Below are positions 46,431 through 54,996 of a DNA stretch of 64,000 nucleotides, in pieces. The position numbers were made by a program, and so were the translations under genes. This DNA is from Callipepla californica brunnescens (taxonomy: Eukaryota > Chordata > Aves > Galliformes > Odontophoridae), in assembly GCA_023055505.1 (NCBI GenBank), contig JALIRH010000004.1, positions 52,457,115 to 52,521,114 of the forward strand. Reading direction: 5' to 3'. Under the pieces are notes generated by a model. The model had not been told where the DNA came from. It searched no databases and saw nothing but the letters and a program-made list of their open reading frames with translations. Each line of letters begins with the position of its first letter. Within the stretch, counting starts at the first letter, position 1.

Positions 46431-46690
46431 TTACCCCAGCGTGACGTGTCCCCGAAGACAGTAGAGCTTGTAAGCACACATCCTCGGGACGTGCACGGAG
46501 ATCAAAGCGCAGAGCTCGCAGTTAGCAGTCCCGGGGAGATGTGCCATCCCTCTGCTCCCCAGGCCGTCCGTCATGGGGCGCAGCAGCTCAAACTGCAGCG
46601 CTGGGGCCATCCCCACCCGCATCGGGCAGCTGCTGTCACATGCCTGGATAGTGCCATAGACATAGCTCCGCAACACATCCTCACCTCTAT
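46431..46690 (-). other. Unassigned GC-rich open frame
   Basis: On the - strand a frame of about 86 codons runs from the CR1 boundary to a TAA, with high GC3 and coding-like codon choice (CTG CTG CGC CCC ATG ACG GAC GGC). It includes PMRVGMAPALQFELLRPM and CALISVHVPRMCAYKLYC. I recognise no family. It may be an exon or retrocopy fragment, or a chance frame beside the CpG island. Confidence 0.25.
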
Positions 46691-46694
46691 ATGA

Positions 46695-46870
46695 GAGAAA
46701 GACGGTTTGAAGGCTTGACTACTTATTTGGTGGATGAAGAATTGGCTGCAAGGTCACAGCCAGAGGGCTATGATGAACGGCCCAGTGGAGGCCATTCACG
46801 AGTGCTGCTCTCTTGATGTCTGTCATGGAACCAGTGCTCTTCCAAAACCTTTACCAGCAACAAAGAGCAT
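46695..46870 (+). mobile_element. CR1 LINE internal fragment
   Basis: It reads 'AATTGGCTGCAAGGTCACAGCCAGAGGGCTATGATGAACGGC', then 'GTGGAGGCCATTCACGAGTG', then 'TCTGTCATGGAACCAGTGCTCTTCCAAAACCTTTACCAG'. This is the CR1 ORF2 region encoding the segment just upstream of the reverse transcriptase active site. It abuts the truncated ITPRIPL-like fragment. Confidence 0.85.
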
Positions 46871-46879
46871 CTCTTCTCA

Positions 46880-47214
46880 GTCAGATATTTGGTGCTGGAT
46901 TGGCCAGAAAGCCTCTAGAAGGAAAACTGATTGTCCTCCTCTTCCACCAGCTGCTGCTCCAGCTGATGCTCCTCCTGTTGCTCCTCCTCACTGCTGGAGC
47001 TCTCCTCATTGTCTTGAACCTTCTGGAACTCTTTCTGCATCTTCCACACAAACAAAAACAGAAGTCCCAAAACACAAAGAACACCCACAATCTTCCTGCA
47101 CGGCAACACAGCAAAGAGCAGGGCTCGCATGCCCATCCTGCTGTGGTCCAGGTCACTCTGCTGTACCTCCTGCAGCGGCTCTGTCATCTGCTCTCACAGA
47201 TACACCTCACGCTG
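46880..47214 (-). pseudogene. Truncated ITPRIPL1-like fragment (copy C)
   Basis: On the - strand the sequence aligns with codons about 31-125 of copies A and B: MTEPLQEVQQSDLDHSRMGM, the membrane segment VGVLCVLGLLFLFVWKM, and the Gln/Glu-rich linker ending EEDNQFSF and a stop. The first homologous bases (CAGCGTGAGG) directly follow the stop codon of copy A, so the fragment has no start codon or promoter of its own. The Mab-21 domain is missing, and the remnant ends at a CR1 piece. It marks a deleted array unit. Confidence 0.85.
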
Positions 47215-48696
47215 TCATTTCCCATAGATCAGCAGAGTTCTGAGCCGATCTTGCAGCATCTCCATCTCATACAGCGCCTGCTCATGTCTGTCTGGATCCT
47301 GCGCCAGGCGCTGGAACAGGTTGGGCGGTACGGACACTCGGAATTCCCGCGGCAAGATAATCTCCGCAGGCACCGCCTCATTTCCTATGAGGAAGTGGTC
47401 CAGCCGTTTCTCCTCCACGCAGCACTGTAGGTAGCGCAAGATGTCCTCCATCCGCTGCACAAAGTACCTCCGACTCCAGCATTCCACAGGGATGGCAGTC
47501 AGGAGGTGCATGAGCACTGTCTTCAGCTCGTAGGGAGAAAAGTTGTAGCCCACCAGGATGTAGGCACACACTTTCAGACATTCCAGGTGGAAACTGTCCT
47601 CCCCAGCACGGGCGTCTATATGCTTGAAGAACTTTGCCTCTGCCACTGCACAGGTCTGCGGCCAGGTTGTGCTAGGTATACTAGAAATCTCTGACTCCTG
47701 GCTGCTCAGAAAGATGTCTGTATTGCCTTGCTGTACACCAAAGACTACGTCAATTACTGAGAGACTTCTGTAGGGATCCTCCACCTGAATCCTGCAGGAG
47801 CGCCTAGTCAATGTCACATTCATTCTGTGTTCTGCTGACTCAGGCATGCATTTCCAGACAAGTCTGAATAGCACCATAAACCAGCATGCAGTCTTCTTCA
47901 CGTCTAGGTACGAGCCAGTGCAGAGATTTTGTAGCGTGCTGGGGCACTGATCTCCCAGTGTGTCCTCAGGGGTGTGGACGAAGCACAACATTTTCAGTTC
48001 CTCCTCCCGCCCGCATGTGCATTCCAGCTCTACACGGATACGAGAGTTCCTCACTGGCAGCTCCCCTGCGGTGTCCAGTTCTGGCTGGAAAACGTGCCCA
48101 GGGGGGGCTGTTAAGGCCACAAACAGGTAGAAGACATGTTCCTCCTCAGTGAACTGCAAGCCTTCATTGGAAGTGCCCACCCCGATGGGTAAGTCTGGCT
48201 TTGGATAGAAAGTACCTATTGTGAAATACTTGGCATACATGATGAGGTCAAGCAACAGAAAGGACACGAATTCAAAATTGGCTGTTTCCTCTAGGACGGG
48301 ACTAAAAATCGCTGGAAGGAGAAATGATTGTTTATCTTCTTCCACCAACTGCTGCGCTGGCTGCTGCTCCTCCTGTTGATGCTGCTCACTGCTGGAGCTC
48401 TCCTCATCGCCGTTGTCTTCATCCTCCCAGAACTTTTTTTCGATCTTCCGTATGAACCAGAACAGAAGTCCGAAAACACAAAGAACACTCATGATCTTCA
48501 AGGAAGGCAACAAAGCTAGCATTCCCGTCCTGCTGTGGTCCCGGTCGCTCTGCTCCACCTCCTGCAGCAGCTCTGTCATCTGCTCTCGCAGATAGACCTC
48601 ACGCTGCCACATGCGGATGAACGTGTCCTCATGAAACTCGTCGCCAGCATGTGGCAGTATCTGCCCCAACAAGGCTAAGATAAACGCCAAAGCCAT
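47215..48696 (-). CDS. ITPRIPL1-like protein, copy A, 493 aa
   Basis: This is a member of the inositol 1,4,5-trisphosphate receptor-interacting protein-like family: type I single-pass membrane proteins with a cytosolic Mab-21 (nucleotidyltransferase-fold) domain, mostly without proven enzyme activity. Visible parts are a signal peptide (1-17), a charged helical ectodomain (20-60), a membrane segment (66-83), an acidic Ser/Gln/Glu linker (90-122) and a Mab-21 region (about 160-490). Within the latter are GTSNEG (174-179), CTCG, LCTGSYLDV, TWPQTCAVAEAKFF and LKTVLMHLLTAIPVECW. The single coding exon starts three bases after an acceptor (TTCTTCCAG|ATC), with A at -3 and G at +4. The Mab-21 metal-binding acidic positions are not obvious. 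The 3' end is fused to copy C. Confidence 0.9.
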   Translation of the reverse strand: MALAFILALLGQILPHAGDEFHEDTFIRMWQREVYLREQMTELLQEVEQSDRDHSRTGMLALLPSLKIMSVLCVFGLLFWFIRKIEKKFWEDEDNGDEESSSSEQHQQEEQQPAQQLVEEDKQSFLLPAIFSPVLEETANFEFVSFLLLDLIMYAKYFTIGTFYPKPDLPIGVGTSNEGLQFTEEEHVFYLFVALTAPPGHVFQPELDTAGELPVRNSRIRVELECTCGREEELKMLCFVHTPEDTLGDQCPSTLQNLCTGSYLDVKKTACWFMVLFRLVWKCMPESAEHRMNVTLTRRSCRIQVEDPYRSLSVIDVVFGVQQGNTDIFLSSQESEISSIPSTTWPQTCAVAEAKFFKHIDARAGEDSFHLECLKVCAYILVGYNFSPYELKTVLMHLLTAIPVECWSRRYFVQRMEDILRYLQCCVEEKRLDHFLIGNEAVPAEIILPREFRVSVPPNLFQRLAQDPDRHEQALYEMEMLQDRLRTLLIYGK

Positions 48697-48699
48697 GAT

Positions 48700-48979
48700 C
48701 TGGAAGAAAAGAGAGAGGGGAGGTCAGTGGGGCTGGGTGGGAGTTTGCTCGTGGCTGGGAGGGCTGGGCCAGGAGCCACAGCCCCTGGGGGCAGGGAGGA
48801 GCGGGGCCAGGGAGCTGGGAGGCAGCAGGGGCTGAGGCCAGCGCTGGTGCTGTGCCCAGAGAGCCGCTCACAGGGTCCCTCCCCTGAGCGCTGGGCCGTC
48901 AGTGCGGGCTCCAAGAAGCCCTCGCGGGCCGCTGCTTGCGCCCGGCCCAGCCCAGCCTTCCCCGTGCTGCCGCACTCAC
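48700..48979 (-). other. Intron in the 5' UTR of ITPRIPL1-like copy A
   Basis: On the - strand the donor is CATCG|GTGAGTG and the acceptor CTCTCTTTTCTTCCAG, giving 280 bp. The matching interval in copy B is 282 bp with the same sites. The 2-bp indel would shift any reading frame across it, which supports an intron over an N-terminal extension. Confidence 0.75.
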
Positions 48980-49262
48980 CGATGGCCCAAGCCAAAGTGG
49001 AGCAGTGCTTCCTGCTGACGGCCCCAGCAGCAGCCCCGCACTGTGACGCGTCCTCTGTGATGTCACAGGCGCCCCAGCCCCACCCTTTGGCCCCACCCGG
49101 CTCCGTTCCTCTCGGCTGTCACGGCCCCGGCAGCGCCCGTGTTCAGTGGCACGTGGCTGCGCCGAGCTCCCAGGGAGCGAGCAAACTTTCTGTCACTGAT
49201 GAATACCAATGGCTGTCGGCTGGACAGCAGTGTAGCTGACAGCATCCAACGGCTGTTGGTTG
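48980..49262 (-). promoter_or_regulatory. 5' exon and promoter of ITPRIPL1-like copy A
   Basis: The GC-rich region upstream of the donor contains CRE/ATF-like motifs (GTGACGCG and TGATGTCA around 49040-49064), a CACGTG E-box near 49150, and GC-rich boxes. The transcription start is not determined. The whole interval is repeated base for base next to copy B, except for small indels. Confidence 0.55.
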
Positions 49263-49726
49263 TCGGGACTGTTGGAAGGATCCAAATAATTTTGTCACGA
49301 CGGTACCTCTGATAAAGTAGAGTTTGTTCCCAATTGCAGTTGTGGGCGCCCCATAAACAGGGAGTGCACAGAGAGAAGAGCGTTACGTCTTTTATCCCTT
49401 ATTGCCGAACGCTTATCTCTTTCTCCACTGGTTCCTCATTGGCTGAATACTGCAGGTTCACACTCCATGGTGTCCTGGATATTTGAGGGAAAACAGAGAA
49501 ACTGGGGGATTGGCAGAAGAGAGGATTAGACGAATTGCTAAGAGAGGCTCAGAAAGTACACGTAAGGTGAGAGGAGGAGACTCAGAAGAGGCATGCAAAA
49601 CTTCTGAGATCTGCAGTAAAAGAAGGACAGGTGGGGGTGTTTCAGGCAAGGAGAAGAGGGAATATTCCTCAGGCAGACAACGTGCTTTAACCTAACCAGA
49701 CGAGACCCAGAGATATGAGGACAGTA

Positions 49727-49790
49727 GAATGCTTCTACTGTCAGAAAAAGGGACACATGAAGAAAGACTATAGAAAGAGAATCCAGGACG
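49727..49790 (+). pseudogene. ERV nucleocapsid zinc-knuckle remnant
   Basis: The peptide ECFYCQKKGHMKKDYRKR fits the C-x2-C-x4-H-x4-C knuckle, but the final Cys position is Tyr. It is one knuckle, as in gammaretroviral gag, and is followed by a stop. The second unit carries the same change. Confidence 0.75.
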
Positions 49791-49831
49791 AGAAAATGTT
49801 TAAGGAGGACTGAGGGGGTCAGGGGCTTTAT

Positions 49832-50107
49832 GTGCTGGGGACCCTGGATAGAAAAGAGCCCTTGATAAAATTGAAACTGGGTTCTCAGCGTCAGGAAATG
49901 GAATTTTTGGTAGACTCTGGGGCAGAAAGATCGACTGTTCAATATTTACCTCGAGGATGTTCTTTATCCTCGGAAAAGCTACTAGTAATTGGAGCAAAAG
50001 GGAACCTTTTATGGTACCCTGTCACAAAGCAGGTAGAAATAGAATCACCTAGCACCTATGGAATTGGGTTTTCTTATTGGTATCTAAAGCAGAATATAAT
50101 TTGCTAG
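49832..50107 (+). pseudogene. ERV class I protease remnant
   Basis: A 91-codon frame contains the aspartic protease core MEFLVDSGAERST, with the DSG triplet intact. It ends at a stop before the reverse transcriptase, which continues in other frames. Confidence 0.75.
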
Positions 50108-50249
50108 GGAGAGATTTAATTGTGGAGTTAGGAATCAATTTGGAAGTAAAAGATAGAGAACTGTTAAGCCATGTACTCTAACGATAGAAGACGAGGCTAG
50201 AATTAACCCAGAAGTTTGATATACTCCAGAATCAGTAGGGAAGTTAGAC

Positions 50250-51175
50250 ATAGAACCCTCTGAAGTAACTATAAAGGATCCAGGGATCCCAATTAGCATA
50301 AAACAATATCCTATTTCACAGGAAGGTACATTGAAAAATTAATATCTAAAGGCCTATTGGCTATTAGAGCCCTGATTAGAGCCATGTACGTCTCCCTGTA
50401 ATACTCCTATATTCCCTGTAAAAGAAAAACAAAAGCAAAACAAAACAAACAAACAAACAAACAAACAACAAAAAACCACGCCTGATGACACATACAGATT
50501 GTTCCACAAGTTAAGGGAAATTCATAAGAGAACAATTACCCGTTTCCCAGTAGTGGCAAACCCCTATGCCCTGCTCAGTCAATGAAACCCAGAATCTAAG
50601 TGGCACAGTGTAATTGATTTAAAGGATGCTTTTTGGACCTGCCCCCTGAAAGCAGAATGCAGAGACTACTTTGCCTTCAAAGGGGAAGATCCGAACACCC
50701 ATAGAAAGCAACAACTTAGATGGATAGTGCTCCCACAGGGACTCACAGAATCCCCTAACTTGTTTGGACAAGCCCTTGAGCAAGTCCTAAAAACTGATGA
50801 ATCAAACCCACAGGTAACCTTAGTACAATATGCAGATGATTTACTATTAGCTGAAACAGACAAGGAAACAGTTAGACAGGGGAGCATTAAATTATTAAAT
50901 TTCTTAGGTTCAAGGGGTTGAAAGTTTCAAAGGTAAAATTACAATTTACAGAAGAGGAAGTGAAATATTTGGGACATTGGTTAAGAAAGGGAAATAAGAA
51001 ATTAGATCCAGAATGGGTAAATGGGATTTTCTCTTTAAAAGCCCCGAGGAGTAAAAGGCAGGTGAGGCAGATCTTAGGGCTGCTAGGATACTGTAAACAA
51101 TATATTGAGAATTATAGCAGTAAGGTAAAGTTTTTAGACCAGAAGCTAGTACAAGATGGATTGGTAAAGTGGAGT
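50250..51175 (+). pseudogene. ERV class I reverse transcriptase remnant
   Basis: Motifs of the fingers and palm (LKDAF, LPQG, YADD) and of the thumb (VKYLGHWL, QVRQILGLLGYC) are all present and in order. They are spread over at least three frames, with stops near 50340, 50380, 50580 and 50920. A simple-repeat expansion lies inside the fingers region. Confidence 0.85.
50426..50476. repeat. (AAAC)n expansion within the class I ERV
   Basis: A tract of AAAAC and AAAC units of about 50 bp interrupts the reverse transcriptase remnant. The same tract, with the same length, is in the second unit at 60806-60856. Confidence 0.9.
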
Positions 51176-51399
51176 TGAGTCAGAAGGATGAGCAAAGATT
51201 AGAAGATTTAAAGGTAGATCTTGTTAATGCACGAGTGTTAAGCTTACCTGATATAAAAAGGCCATTTCACCTTTTTTGTAAATACAGACAAAGGGACTGC
51301 TTTTGGAGTACTGACCCAGGAATGGGCCAGGAAAAAGAAATCAGTAGGATACTTTTCAAAAAGTACTTTTCAGCGTTAGCGTAAGGCCTTCGGTTTATC

Positions 51400-52007
51400 G
51401 GACACTCTCTCTTGCTCACTTTATTTGATTCATTAGCCTCCGTTCCAAATATTGTATTATATTGTGTTATTTTGCTTTCTGATATCTTATTTAGTAAATT
51501 AGCTTTCCTCCTCAGATCGTTGCCGCTGTTTTGTTTCGGGGCCCTTTTCCCTTTTCCCTTTCCCCCTTCCCCTTGTCCGGGCTGTGGGCCCGTGGGTCTC
51601 CTTCCTCCGTTGTCACGGAACCGGGCCGAATCAGCCCACAAACCGTTGACAGCTGAGTACTGCAGGTTCACACTCTATGGCGACGCTTCGCTGATCATAC
51701 AAAGACCAAATAAAACATAAATCCCTTGGTCATCTAAACAACAGCAAATGGTTGTTATCTAAACACCTCAAATAGCACCTGGTCATTGCTTTCGATCAGA
51801 TACCAGGTCATGCTGTCAAGTACCTGTTTTACACTTTAAACATAAACATTCCCCTCTGGCCCCTTCCATCAACACTCGGTCTCTGTTTTGTATATTTGTC
51901 TGTCCTTCCACAGCGATAAGTTTTGGAAAGAGGATGCAGGGGAGCAGGGTATCCTGGAGCCTGCCTGTGACATCCTAACCTTCCCACAGAGCGGGACAGT
52001 TATGCTT
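51400..52007. other. Unassigned ERV-flanking sequence
   Basis: It begins with a T-rich, then a C-rich stretch and has an AATAAA at 51709-51714 on the + strand, so it may include a 3' LTR of the class I element. It has no paired 5' LTR in the window. A 29-bp piece at 51652-51680 nearly repeats 49442-49470. No coding signal is seen. Confidence 0.4.
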
Positions 52008-52314
52008 TGTTTTTGGGGCTGGCACGCAGCTCAGAACCACGCGGCCGTCTGCTCACACCCTCTCTTGCAGGGGATGGGGGGAGATTGGAAACCAAAACAC
52101 TGCAACTTGTTGGTTGAGGTGAACATTATTTATTGTCAAAAAACAGACAAATAACAGTAAGGATAAAACTGGAAAACTCTCTTGTGAAGGGTGTGTGGAG
52201 AGCATGTGGCCTCAGTTTTAACAGGATTTTGCCAAGCTGCAGGAGTAGGAGAGGAGGACTCCGGTCAATCTGCACGTCATGGAAAAATTAGCTGCATTCT
52301 GCAGTCCGACTACA
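52008..52314 (-). mobile_element. ERV-L-like 3' LTR (U3-truncated)
   Basis: The segment is a direct repeat of 56604-56980 and flanks the gag-pol region on its 3' side. Read on the - strand it has a poly(A) signal (AATAAA at 52129-52134) and a U5-like 3' part with GAGAGGGTGTGAGCA-type and GCGGCCGCGTGGTTCT-type blocks, ending ..AAAAACA. No polypurine tract precedes it; instead integrase sequence is joined directly, so U3 is cut by a deletion. Confidence 0.7.
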
Positions 52315-52315
52315 A

Positions 52316-52480
52316 TCCGTGTCACCATAGGATTTGCTTCTCTAAGCCTATGATAGTGTTTCTGGTGGTAGCATGGGGTACTGCGTATGTTTCAAGCCAC
52401 CCAGTGGTCGCCCCCACCATGGTGAGCACATAACGCTTACCACTGTGGGATCGTGGCAAGGTGATATAATCAACCTGTCA
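52316..52480 (-). pseudogene. ERV-L-like integrase core remnant after the stop
   Basis: Downstream of an in-frame TGA (52478-52480) the same frame continues for about 54 codons with an integrase catalytic-core opening (HSGKRYVLTMVGATTGWLET). It then stops abruptly at the LTR junction. The rest of the core, including the later catalytic acidic residues, is missing. Confidence 0.8.
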
Positions 52481-54874
52481 CACCTCCCCATATTTATACT
52501 TCTGCCATCGCCCTTCCTGCCAGAGAGGTTTCATCCTCTTGGCTTGTTTAATTATGGCACATGTATCACAGTCATGGATCACCTGTGCGATGGCATCCGT
52601 AGTTAAGTCCACCCCTCGGTCTCTAGCCCACTTATAGGTCGCGTCCCTTCCTTGATGGCCTGAGGTCTCATGGGCCCACCGAGCTACAAATAACTCTCCT
52701 TTGTTCTGCCAGTCCAAATCTTTTTGAGACACCTCAATTTTGGCAGCTTGATCTACCTGATGGTTATTTTTCTGTTCTTCAGTAGCTCGATTCTTGGGCA
52801 CATGAGCATCTACATGACGCACCTTTACAGCCAACTTTTTTGTTCGGACAGCAATGTCTTTCCACAGTTCCGCAGCCCAGACAGGTTTGCCCTTCCGTTG
52901 CCAGTTGTTTTGTTCCCACTGCTGCAACCACCCCCATAAAGCGCTTGTCACCATCCAAGAGTCAGTATAAAGATACAGCATTGGCCACCTCTCCCGTTCA
53001 GCCACATCTAAGGCCAGTTGGACAGCCTTTACCTCTGCAAATTGACTCGATTCTCCTTCTCCTTCAGTGGCCTCTGCTACTCGTCGTGTGGGGCTCCACA
53101 CAGCAGCCTTCCATCTGCGATGTTTCCCAACAATACGACACGATCCATCAGTGAAGAGGGCATATGTCTGTTCATTTTCTGTTAGTTCGTTATATGGTGG
53201 GGCCTCTTTTGCGCGTGGTACCTCCTCTGCTGGTGATGTTCCAAATTTCTTGCCTTCAGGCCAGTCCATGATCACCTCAAACATCCCTGGATGGCTGAGG
53301 TTCCCCATCCGAGCTCGCTGTGTAATCAGCGCAATCCATTTACTCCAGGTGGCATCGGTGGCATGATGGGTGGAGGGAACCTTTCCTCTGAACATCCAGT
53401 TCAGCACTGGCAATCGAGGCGCCAGGAGGAGCTGCGTCTCAGTGCCAGTTACTTCAGAGGCAGCCCGAACTCCCTCGTATGCTGCCAAAATCTCCTTCTC
53501 AGTTGGAGTGTAGCACTCCTCCGAACCCCTGCACGCTCTGCTCCAAAATCCCAGGGGTCGGCCTCGGGTCTCCCCAGAGGCTCTTTGCCACAGACTCCAA
53601 GTGGGACCTTTCTCTCCAGCAGCAGTGTAGAGGAGGTTCTTTACGTCCTGTCCCATCTGTACTGGCCCCAGGGCAACAGCACGGGCTATCTCCTGTTTAA
53701 TCTGCTCAAAGGCCTGCTGCTGTTCAGGACCCCATGCAAAATTATTCTTCTTTCGGGTCACCTGATAGAGGGGGCTTACTATGAGGCTGTAGTTTGGGAT
53801 ATGCATCCTCCAAAAGCCTACTACACCGAGAAAAGACGGTGTCTCTTTTTTGCTAGTGGGTGGTGACATGCTGGTGATTTTGTCAACCACATCTCCTGGG
53901 ATGTGACGACGCCCATCTTGCCATTTTACTCCTAGAAACTGAATTTCTTGGGCAGGTCCCTTCACTTTGTTTCGTTTGATAGCAAAACCAGCACCCAGAA
54001 GAATTTGGATTATTCGCTCTCCTTTTTTAAAAACTTCTGCTGTATCACCCCACACAACAATGTCATCAATGTACTGGAGGTGCTCAGGTGCCCCACCCTG
54101 TTCCAGTGTGGTCTGAACCAACCCATGGCAAATGGTTGGGCTGTGTTTCCACCCCTGGGGCAAACGGTTCCAAGTGTACTGAACGCCCCTCCAGGTGAAA
54201 GCGAACTGTGGTCTGCACTCTGTGGCCAAAGGAATAGAGAAGAACGCATTGGCAATGTCAATGGCAGCATACCACTTGGCTGCTTTTGACTCCACTTCAT
54301 ATTGCAGCTCCAACATATCTGGCACAGCGGCGCTCAGTGGGGGTGTGACTTCATTCAGACCACGGTAATCTACCGTCAGCCTCCGTTCTCCATTGGATTT
54401 ACGTACCGGCCATATGGGGCTGTTAAATGGTGAGTGGGTTTTGCTGATCACTCCCTGGCTCTCTAGCTGACGGATCAAGTTATGAATGGGGAGCAAGGAA
54501 TCCCTGTTGGTGCGGTATTGCCGTCTGTGTACTGTTTTCGTAGCAATTGGTACCTGCTGCTCTTTTACTTTCAGTACCCCCACAACAGAAGGATCTTCTG
54601 ACAGGCCAGGTAAAACAGACAGCTGCTGAATGTTGTCAGCATCTACAGCAGCTATTCCAAAAGCCCATCGGTATCCCTTGGGATCCTTGAAATGTCCCCT
54701 TCTAAGATAATCAATACCGACTATGCATGGAGCCCCCTGTCCAGTCACTATACGATGTTTCTGCCAGTCTTTACCGGTGAGGCTTATTTCTGCCTCCAAC
54801 ACAGACAATTCCTGAGAGCCCCCAGTCACTCCAGAAATATAAATCAATTCTGACCCTTTAGAACTCGAAGGCAT
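52478..54874 (-). CDS. pol: ERV-L-like pro-pol open frame, 798 codons
   Basis: This is retroviral polymerase of an endogenous element. Domains by residue: protease C-terminal part (1-75); reverse transcriptase (about 115-330) with the first catalytic Asp at 205 (AIDIANAF) and YIDD at 268-271; connection (about 345-560); RNase H (about 565-715) with Asp575, Glu614, Asp638 and Asp708; and an integrase zinc-binding HHCC region with His735, His740, Cys769 and Cys772. The frame ends at a TGA just before the integrase core. The same TGA is in the second array unit, so it predates the duplication. The ATG is an internal methionine of the protease, not a natural start. Confidence 0.85.
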   Translation of the reverse strand: MPSSSKGSELIYISGVTGGSQELSVLEAEISLTGKDWQKHRIVTGQGAPCIVGIDYLRRGHFKDPKGYRWAFGIAAVDADNIQQLSVLPGLSEDPSVVGVLKVKEQQVPIATKTVHRRQYRTNRDSLLPIHNLIRQLESQGVISKTHSPFNSPIWPVRKSNGERRLTVDYRGLNEVTPPLSAAVPDMLELQYEVESKAAKWYAAIDIANAFFSIPLATECRPQFAFTWRGVQYTWNRLPQGWKHSPTICHGLVQTTLEQGGAPEHLQYIDDIVVWGDTAEVFKKGERIIQILLGAGFAIKRNKVKGPAQEIQFLGVKWQDGRRHIPGDVVDKITSMSPPTSKKETPSFLGVVGFWRMHIPNYSLIVSPLYQVTRKKNNFAWGPEQQQAFEQIKQEIARAVALGPVQMGQDVKNLLYTAAGEKGPTWSLWQRASGETRGRPLGFWSRACRGSEECYTPTEKEILAAYEGVRAASEVTGTETQLLLAPRLPVLNWMFRGKVPSTHHATDATWSKWIALITQRARMGNLSHPGMFEVIMDWPEGKKFGTSPAEEVPRAKEAPPYNELTENEQTYALFTDGSCRIVGKHRRWKAAVWSPTRRVAEATEGEGESSQFAEVKAVQLALDVAERERWPMLYLYTDSWMVTSALWGWLQQWEQNNWQRKGKPVWAAELWKDIAVRTKKLAVKVRHVDAHVPKNRATEEQKNNHQVDQAAKIEVSQKDLDWQNKGELFVARWAHETSGHQGRDATYKWARDRGVDLTTDAIAQVIHDCDTCAIIKQAKRMKPLWQEGRWQKYKYGEV

Positions 54875-54886
54875 TAGAGTGCACTG

Positions 54887-54898
54887 TGCACCAGTGCC
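54887..54898 (-). pseudogene. Altered protease active site of the ERV-L-like element
   Basis: Just upstream of the pol ATG the same frame reads GTGAQCTLMP. Retroviral aspartic proteases carry D-T/S-G at this site, so the catalytic Asp position reads Gly here, and a TAA lies one codon further upstream at 54899-54901. The protease should therefore be inactive. Confidence 0.6.
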
Positions 54899-54996
54899 TT
54901 ATATTTTTGTGGTTCTGATGTGCCAGGCCATCGAATCCACACAGTCCAATACACTCTATTATCCCTTTCCCTCCCCTGGCTGAGGGCAGGGCCCCT

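Larger units (their letters stand above)
49290..51400 (+). mobile_element. Decayed class I (gammaretrovirus-like) ERV, copy 1
   Basis: In sense order: gag nucleocapsid with a CFYCQKKGH zinc knuckle at about 49727-49775, whose last Cys position reads Tyr; protease with VDSGA at 49910-49924; reverse transcriptase from about 50260 with SIKQYPIS, NTPIFPVK, VIDLKDAF, LPQGLTESP and YADD at 50829-50840; and the connection domain to about 51390. Several stops and frame changes, plus an (AAAC)n expansion, break the frames. Most of gag, RNase H, integrase and env are absent. YADDLLLA and the protease style point to class I. Confidence 0.85.
48697..53620. repeat. Tandem segmental duplication, unit 1
   Basis: From the ITPRIPL1-like ATG rightwards this matches 59076-64000 at an offset of 10379-10381. 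By eye I count about nine substitutions and two short indels in roughly 4.9 kb. The repeat includes the 5' intron, the promoter, a class I ERV remnant, an LTR and part of an ERV-L-like pol. The true right end lies beyond the window. Confidence 0.95.

Noticed and set aside
49538..49942. 134-codon - strand frame opposite the class I ERV (also at 59918-60322)
   Set aside because: It is antisense to the recognised nucleocapsid and protease remnants and has no independent homology.
52724..54289. Several + strand frames over the ERV-L-like pol, including one of 191 codons
   Set aside because: They are shadows of the 798-codon - strand pol frame, whose RT, RNase H and integrase motifs are unambiguous.
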